This document shows positions 57,505 to 64,000 of a stretch of DNA of 64,000 bases, piece after piece (within the stretch, counting starts at the first letter, position 1; each line of letters opens with the position of its first letter). Source of the stretch: Azospirillum oryzae. Lineage in GTDB: Bacteria > Pseudomonadota > Alphaproteobacteria > Azospirillales > Azospirillaceae. The stretch spans positions 744,001-808,000 of the forward strand of contig NZ_VTTM01000001.1 of the NCBI RefSeq assembly GCF_008364795.1. The letters run 5' to 3'. Under the pieces are notes generated by a model, which did no database searches, had not been told where the DNA came from, and saw only the letters and a list, made by a program, of their open reading frames with translations. The position numbers were made by a program, and so were the translations under genes.

Positions 57505-58668
57505 ATGCGCGCTCGCAAGAAAATGGACTCGGTTTCTCCGATCCTTGAGCAGATCCTCTATGGCGGCTCCAGCGTGTCGATGAATCTCATCGCCATCACG
57601 CGCGAGATTCCGGAAGAGCAGCGCATGTTCAAGGCCCAGGGCCTGAACAACTGCATCCTGTTCAAATACCCGAACTTCGACGACCGCGAAGACGACGGCG
57701 GCGATCCGATCGCCGAGGACGAGGAACTGGAGGGCGGCGAGCGGCCGGTGGAGACCGGCATCTATGTGCCGCACAACGCCCGGGCGCCGGAGGCCGGCGG
57801 CATCGCCATCTATCTGCGCGGCCGCAACAGCGCGACCCTGCTGGAAGAGCAGTTCGGGCTGAAGCACGGGCCGCAGGAGAACGGCATCATCGGCGACATG
57901 AAGATGCTGTCGATGATCGACGACGTGCCGTCGCTCGACGCCTTCCTGCTGAAGACCTGCTTCGAAGCGGAGAAGGTCAACGTCGATCCGCGCCACTGGC
58001 TGATCTCCAACGAGGAGGACCACCAGCTCCGCCGCCTGATCCGCGCCCGCATCGAGCCGATCGTCCGCAAGGCGCTGTCCGGCAGCCAGGGCAGCGCCGG
58101 AAGCATCGAGCGCTTCCTGGAGGCGATCTGGAACCCCAACCTGGAAGAGGCCGGCCTGTTCGTCTCCGCCTTCGGCATCGAGCGGTCGGAGGCCGACACC
58201 ATCTTCAGCGCGTGGAAGGGCACGACCTTCTACGAATACCAGCTGCGCCGCATCGCCCCGCGTGCCCGCACCATCCTGACCTGGCTGAAGTCGCGCGAGT
58301 GCATCCCGGTCGACATCCGCATGCACAAGCCCTACGAGACCCAGCTGCTGATGCACATCGAACGGGTGGGCAAGCTGCTGGAGACGACGCTGCTCGACAT
58401 CCGCACCATCCTGTCGGATTACGAGACGTCGTTCAGCAGCTTCATGAACGGCCAGCCGGAGCCCTTCCGCGATTACCTGCGCAGCATCCGCTCGCGCTAC
58501 TGGCTGCTCGGCTACTGCGTCTCGGCCCTGACCAGCGTCGCCCATCTGGACGCCCGCTGCATGAAGAACACGCCGTCGCGCAAGCTGTACTTCGAAGGCA
58601 TGCAGAAGCTGCTGCGCCAGTTCGACGTCGCACTGGACCGCCGCCGCGAGCAGAAGGGCTCGCTCTGA
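57505..58668 (+). CDS. Uncharacterised conserved-looking protein (387 aa)
   Basis: I do not recognise this family. The 387-aa product is soluble, without signal peptide or membrane segment. The N-terminal half has PILEQILYGGSSVSMNLIAI and an acidic segment (about 60-78); the middle contains ERFLEAIWNPNLEEAGLFVSA; the C-terminal half is helical and ends with YFEGMQKLLRQFDVALDRR. It lies between the fabI terminator and a hairpin and probably has its own promoter; no good ribosome binding site precedes the ATG. Codon use and GC content look like its neighbours. Confidence 0.7.
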   Translation: MRARKKMDSVSPILEQILYGGSSVSMNLIAITREIPEEQRMFKAQGLNNCILFKYPNFDDREDDGGDPIAEDEELEGGERPVETGIYVPHNARAPEAGGIAIYLRGRNSATLLEEQFGLKHGPQENGIIGDMKMLSMIDDVPSLDAFLLKTCFEAEKVNVDPRHWLISNEEDHQLRRLIRARIEPIVRKALSGSQGSAGSIERFLEAIWNPNLEEAGLFVSAFGIERSEADTIFSAWKGTTFYEYQLRRIAPRARTILTWLKSRECIPVDIRMHKPYETQLLMHIERVGKLLETTLLDIRTILSDYETSFSSFMNGQPEPFRDYLRSIRSRYWLLGYCVSALTSVAHLDARCMKNTPSRKLYFEGMQKLLRQFDVALDRRREQKGSL

Positions 58669-58677
58669 AGGATTTCT

Positions 58678-58714
58678 CCGCCGCCTGAAGTCCTGTGGGG
58701 CTATCAGGCGGCGG
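58678..58714. terminator. Hairpin between the 387-aa gene and the toxin gene
   Basis: CCGCCGCCTGA (58678-58688) pairs with TCAGGCGGCGG (58704-58714), 15-base loop, 10 bases past one stop and 9 before the other. No T-run. Confidence 0.5.
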
Positions 58715-58722
58715 AAGCCCCG

Positions 58723-59100
58723 TCAGCCATTCGCCCGAACGATCCTGCCGAGCGCACGGCCGCGCAGCATGCTTTCATGGACGAAGCCCAAGATATCGAC
58801 AATGCCATCGGCTGCGAGCCGAAAGACGATCAAATGGCGCGGCGCGTGGATTCGCTCGGCCGGATCGGCGATGCGGGTCCTACTGTGCCAGCTGTGGTAA
58901 AGCCCAACCCGGAGCCCAGCCGCTTGTACCCACTCGATGCCGTGACGCTGCGGATCGTCGGCGATGTCCTGCATCGCCTGGACGAGAAGTGCCGCATAGC
59001 GCATCCGGCCCACCTCGTGGAAGTTCCGCTCGCTCCAGTCCAGGATATCTTCCAACTCGGCTTCCGCCGGACCGGAAAGGCGGAACGCAGACACCGTCAT
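58723..59100 (-). CDS. parE: RelE/ParE-family toxin
   Basis: A 125-aa protein of the RelE/ParE fold, somewhat longer than the usual 95-105. It begins FRLSGPAEAELEDILDWSERNFHE, typical of ParE, with YAALLVQAMQDIADDP and the C-terminal RHLIVFRLAADGIVDILGFVHE. The ATG at 59100 overlaps the antitoxin stop. ParE toxins inhibit gyrase, RelE toxins cleave mRNA; the start favours ParE. The symbol is by analogy. Confidence 0.82.
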   Translation of the reverse strand: MTVSAFRLSGPAEAELEDILDWSERNFHEVGRMRYAALLVQAMQDIADDPQRHGIEWVQAAGLRVGLYHSWHSRTRIADPAERIHAPRHLIVFRLAADGIVDILGFVHESMLRGRALGRIVRANG

Positions 59101-59393
59101 CCCCGTCTGGCGGCAGCACGCATGGCGGCACGGCGGTTCAGGTCCGCCAGCAGGTCGCGCCGTCCCTCCTCGCCCTGCACCAGACGGAAGTCGCCCTGCT
59201 CGACAGCGACAATGCCATTGCGGGCGATGGCGCCGATGGCGGCAAGGCTCGCCTGCTCCGCCTCCAGATCGTCCTGATAGCGGCGCAGCGCCTCGCGTAC
59301 GACCTCGCTGGCGTTCTGATGCCGCCCATGCTCGACCTGCTGATCGATGAAGTCGCTCAAGCGGTCTGTTAGGCTGAAGTTCCGGCCGGTCAT
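59097..59393 (-). CDS. parD: ParD-like ribbon-helix-helix antitoxin
   Basis: A 98-aa antitoxin. The N-terminal ribbon-helix-helix GRNFSLTDRLSDFIDQQVEHG and ASEVVREALRRYQ bind the operator; the C-terminal tail would wrap the toxin. The ATG at 59393 is the usual start. The antitoxin gene comes first and overlaps the toxin by 4 bases. The pair likely autorepresses. Confidence 0.85.
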   Translation of the reverse strand: MTGRNFSLTDRLSDFIDQQVEHGRHQNASEVVREALRRYQDDLEAEQASLAAIGAIARNGIVAVEQGDFRLVQGEEGRRDLLADLNRRAAMRAAARRG

Positions 59394-59483
59394 GACAACT
59401 CTCCACTTCCCGGTAGCAAAGTCTGATACCAACGTCGGACGCCGTCAATCTCCCGCCACGGAGCACCGGCAAGGCCAACAAAA

Positions 59484-59509
59484 AAGACGGCGCCTCGCAG
59501 CGCCGCCTT
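59484..59509 (-). terminator. Terminator of ftsH
   Basis: GACGGCGC with its partner GCGCCGCC around a 6-base loop, followed on the minus strand by TTTTTT. It lies 23 bases past the ftsH stop. Confidence 0.75.
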
Positions 59510-59532
59510 CTTCATGTCGGATCCCTGAAAAC

Positions 59533-61470
<1,938 letters not shown>

Positions 61471-61552
61471 GTCACACGCCTTTCTGCGAACCCATCGCCA
61501 TGCGGTGCGCCGACAAGGCCGCACCCCGGACTCCTACGGGCACGTTCCCAGA

Positions 61553-62905
61553 TTAAATAATGCCGCGCCGGTCCGAAACAACCGTAAAAGCTGGTCTTCC
61601 CAACGACGAAGGCGGACGGAAGATCGCGCGGTCCATCGGGTCCTGTCCATCCGCGTCGAATCCGTATCGTCCGCCAACCATTGGTACGCCAAGCAATTCC
61701 GTTGCCGACCAAAGGCTTGGCAGCGTTTCCCGCACCGGTACCGGCAGATCGGGCGCCTTTTCCGGCGCCAACCGCGCCACCCATTCGCGCCAGCCCGCCG
61801 CCCCCAGCGCCGCGACCGTGACGGGCTTGCCATGTCGCGGAGACACCCGCAGGTCGAAGCGACCGTCCCACAGCACCCGCCCGCCCGGCGGCACGCTCAG
61901 CCGCTCCATTGCTGCAACCGGCTCGCGCGCCACCATGACCGCGCCCCGCCGCAGCCGCACCACGCAGCCACCCAAGGTCGTGCCCTGCCCGTCCGCCAGC
62001 GCGCCCAACAGCCGCTCCAGCGCCTCGTCGCGCACGGGATGGGCCGGACCGCCGACCGCGGTCAGCGCCTGGGCCAGCCCCCGCAGCGCAACCTCCGCCG
62101 GCGCGCCCAGCAACGGTGCGGGAGCCAGCGTGATCCAGCCTTCCGGATGAATGGTCGCGGCCTCGGCAAGCAACCCGGCGGTCGCCTGTTCCAGCACGGC
62201 GCGCGCCCGTCCGGCCCGGCGGGCGACCTCGCCCAACCGGGTGGCGTCCAGCCCCTCCCCCCCAAGCAGATCGACGGCGGCGCGCAGCCGGGCGCGGGCG
62301 AAGCGCGGATTGTGGTTGGAGGGGTCCTCGATCCAGTCGACGCCCTGGGCGCGGCAGGTCGCCAGCAGCCGGTCATGGGAAAAGCCCAGCAGCGGCCGGA
62401 TCACCCGCACCGCCCCATCGGCGCGCGCCGCCGCCATTCCGGCCAGCCCGTCGATGCCGGAGCCGCGGGCCAGCCGCAGCAGCACCGTCTCCGCCTGATC
62501 GTCGCGATGGTGGGCCAACGCCAGATGCAGGATGCCGGACTCGTCGCAGGCCGCGGCCAGCAACCGGTGCCGCGCCGCCCTGGCCGCCGCCTGCAATCCC
62601 GCCGAGGGCTTTTCCCCGTCCCAGCGAAGGACGCGGTGAGGAATACCGAGTCGGGCCATCGCCGCCCCGACCGCCGCCGCCTCGTCGGACGATTCGGGCC
62701 GCAAGCCGTGGTCGACGGTCAGCGCCAGCAGACGTCCGCCCCGCTCTGCGACCCAATGCCGCAGCAGCAGAACCAGCGCCATGCTGTCGCCGCCGCCGGA
62801 AATCCCGACGGCGACGGCCGGCGCCGGTTCGAATCCGCCCAGCGCCGCCATCGCACGGGCGAACTCCTCCGCCGAAACCGTTGCGGAGTCGTCTGTATCG
62901 CCCAT
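61553..62905 (-). CDS. tilS: tRNA(Ile)-lysidine synthetase
   Basis: A 450-aa N-type ATP pyrophosphatase that converts the CAU anticodon of tRNA-Ile2 to lysidine. Motif SGGGDS at 36-41 (usual SGGxDS), LTVDHGLRPESSDE and ALAHHRDDQAETVLLRLARGSG follow. The C-terminal domains bind the tRNA acceptor. Its substrate is probably the tRNA at 8455. The ATG overlaps the cpoB stop (ATGA), so it is coupled to cpoB. Confidence 0.96.
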   Translation of the reverse strand: MGDTDDSATVSAEEFARAMAALGGFEPAPAVAVGISGGGDSMALVLLLRHWVAERGGRLLALTVDHGLRPESSDEAAAVGAAMARLGIPHRVLRWDGEKPSAGLQAAARAARHRLLAAACDESGILHLALAHHRDDQAETVLLRLARGSGIDGLAGMAAARADGAVRVIRPLLGFSHDRLLATCRAQGVDWIEDPSNHNPRFARARLRAAVDLLGGEGLDATRLGEVARRAGRARAVLEQATAGLLAEAATIHPEGWITLAPAPLLGAPAEVALRGLAQALTAVGGPAHPVRDEALERLLGALADGQGTTLGGCVVRLRRGAVMVAREPVAAMERLSVPPGGRVLWDGRFDLRVSPRHGKPVTVAALGAAGWREWVARLAPEKAPDLPVPVRETLPSLWSATELLGVPMVGGRYGFDADGQDPMDRAIFRPPSSLGRPAFTVVSDRRGII

Positions 62906-63780
62906 CAGGCCGGGCAATTGATGCGTTTGCGCTCCGTATCGGCGCGGCGCTTCACGCTGGCCGAGGCTTCGGGGAACTTGGTCAGCAGCTGGCCGAAGGC
63001 GGTGCAGGCATCCGACTTCTTGTTCATCTGCTGCAGGGTCATGCCCAGCTTCAGCAGGCTGTCCGCCGCCTTCGGGTTGGTGCGGTACTTGGACAGCACC
63101 TCTGCGAAGGCCTGGGCCGCCTCCGGGAAGCGGTTGCGGACGTAATAGCTCTCACCCAGCCAATATTGCGCGTTGCCGGCATAGGCGTGGGACTTGTTCT
63201 TGGCGATGAACTCCTGCAGGGCCTTCTCCGCGCGGTCATAGTCGGAGTTGCGCAGCAGTTCGAACGCCTGCTCATACTGCTTTTCCGGCGACAGGCCGAC
63301 GGTCGAGGGCGGATTGGCCGCGGCGGTCTGCGCCGGCTTGTCGGCGGGCTTCTTGTCGTCGGCGGCCTTCGACGGCTTGGACGGCGCGGCGTCAGACATG
63401 GCGCCGCCCATTGCGCCGCCCATTGCGCCGCCCATGGCCCCTCCGGTGGCGCCGCCGCCCTTCTCCAGCTCCTTCAGGCGGAAATCCACGTCGGCGTTCA
63501 CCTTCTCCAGGCGCTCGCGCAGTTGGGTGACCTGATAGGTCGACTCCTCGTACTTGCCGGTCAGGTCCTGGATGGCGCGTTCCAGGTTCTGCAGCCGGAT
63601 CTCGAAATCGGCGGCGACGGAGGGCGACAGCTGCGCCACCTCCACCGGACCGCCCAGCGCCGCAACCTGGGTTTCCAGCGATTGCAGCCGCTCGATCTGC
63701 CCCTTCGACTGGGCCAGTGCGGGGCTTGCCGCGAGCATGCCACCCAGCAGCAGGGCGGCGACGGGACGGATGTTGGTCAT
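62905..63780 (-). CDS. cpoB: CpoB/YbgF, Tol-Pal-associated periplasmic protein
   Basis: A 291-aa periplasmic protein. Signal peptide 1-24 (LLLGGMLAASPALAQ); coiled coil 25-110; a Gly-Ala-Met repeat (GGAMGGAM x2 and more) at about 114-128; then TPR repeats (YEQAFELLRNSDYDRAEKALQEFI, YAGNAQYWLGESYYV, YRTNPKAADSLLKLG). It couples cell-wall synthesis and outer-membrane constriction via TolA/PBP1B in E. coli. Upstream pal/tol genes lie beyond the right edge. The stop overlaps tilS. Confidence 0.93.
   Translation of the reverse strand: MTNIRPVAALLLGGMLAASPALAQSKGQIERLQSLETQVAALGGPVEVAQLSPSVAADFEIRLQNLERAIQDLTGKYEESTYQVTQLRERLEKVNADVDFRLKELEKGGGATGGAMGGAMGGAMGGAMSDAAPSKPSKAADDKKPADKPAQTAAANPPSTVGLSPEKQYEQAFELLRNSDYDRAEKALQEFIAKNKSHAYAGNAQYWLGESYYVRNRFPEAAQAFAEVLSKYRTNPKAADSLLKLGMTLQQMNKKSDACTAFGQLLTKFPEASASVKRRADTERKRINCPA
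63397..63442. repeat. 12-bp tandem repeat within cpoB
   Basis: On the minus strand three to four copies of ATGGGCGGCGCA/C encode the Gly-Gly-Ala-Met run of CpoB. The same unit appears near dnaG (12816-12847). Confidence 0.85.
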
Positions 63781-63957
63781 GCGCGTGGGATCCTGAGGAG
63801 ATCTGATGCCGGGGGAAAACACCCACGGCGACCATGGCGAACGAAAAAGGCGACGCGATGGCCGCTGTTTAGCAGAACTTGCGCACCGGCGCAAAGAACC
63901 CGGCGGCGCCGGAATTCCGGCCGTCGAAAGAGTCGGGAATACCGCCCGCCGAAAAGA

Positions 63958-63996
63958 AAAAGGCGCCGCCCCGGTTGCCCGGTGGCGGCGCCTTTT
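63958..63996 (-). terminator. Terminator of the gene beyond the right edge
   Basis: AAAAGGCGCCGCC (63958-63970) pairs with GGCGGCGCCTTTT (63984-63996) around a 13-base loop and is followed on the minus strand by T-rich sequence. It should end a minus-strand gene upstream of cpoB, probably pal. Confidence 0.75.
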
Positions 63997-64000
63997 CCCA

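Overview
The window is GC-rich alphaproteobacterial chromosome. Gene order and content (rpoD-dnaG-yqeY facing carA; merR-ihfA-fabH-plsX-rpmF-yceD; the ribD-ribE-ribB-ribH-nusB-thiL run; MucR; K+-insensitive HppA; several chemoreceptors) point to Rhodospirillales and most likely Azospirillum or a close relative. This assignment is inference from synteny and protein character, not from a 16S gene. No prophage, insertion sequence, integrase, CRISPR array or recognisable defence island was seen. Most of the window is housekeeping core with small accessory genes between.

Layout. 1-110: 5' end of a trehalose-synthesis gene (treZ) running off the left edge. 252-5130: short unknown gene, two hairpin repeats, Zn alcohol dehydrogenase with an SRPBCC partner, an alpha/beta hydrolase, and an ECF sigma/anti-sigma pair behind a candidate self-type promoter. 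5259-8240: three-gene ABC export system. 8455-15673: tRNA(CAU), rpoD, dnaG, a Uma2 gene, yqeY, carA. 15675-25064: small unknowns, HNH protein, secreted HExxH protein, prmB, arsC, serA, hydrolase, GNAT, the ohr/ohrR peroxide module, a chemoreceptor and tRNA-Pro.

25159-30671: merR, ihfA, fabH, plsX, rpmF, yceD, a cytochrome bc1 chaperone and divergent bamE. 30698-38673: riboflavin genes, nusB, thiL, a FliL-like gene and hppA, facing nrdR-glyA-rpiB (38720-41110). 41670-45643: MucR regulator and a run of small poorly known genes. 45970-51393: two chemoreceptors flanking uspA and an isolated hypD that carries a perfect FNR-type box. 51684-58668: CDF transporter, pdxH, glycine-zipper lipoprotein, DnaJ-like protein, YihY, fabI and an uncharacterised 387-aa protein. 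58723-64000: ParDE-type toxin-antitoxin, ftsH, tilS, cpoB and a terminator of a gene beyond the right edge.

How it fits together. Fatty-acid/phospholipid initiation (fabH, plsX, fabI), replication/transcription start (dnaG, rpoD), flavin synthesis and one-carbon metabolism (glyA, serA) form the core. Stress and redox sensing recur: Ohr/OhrR, ECF sigma, UspA, HypD with an FNR box, a ferritin-like protein, FtsH. No clear novel multi-gene system was found. The most interesting signals are the FNR-boxed isolated hypD, RibB with a degenerate GTP cyclohydrolase II domain, a 12-bp repeat shared by the dnaG leader and cpoB, 14-bp triplicated repeats in two intergenic regions, two FliL-like genes outside a flagellar locus, and the 387-aa unknown.
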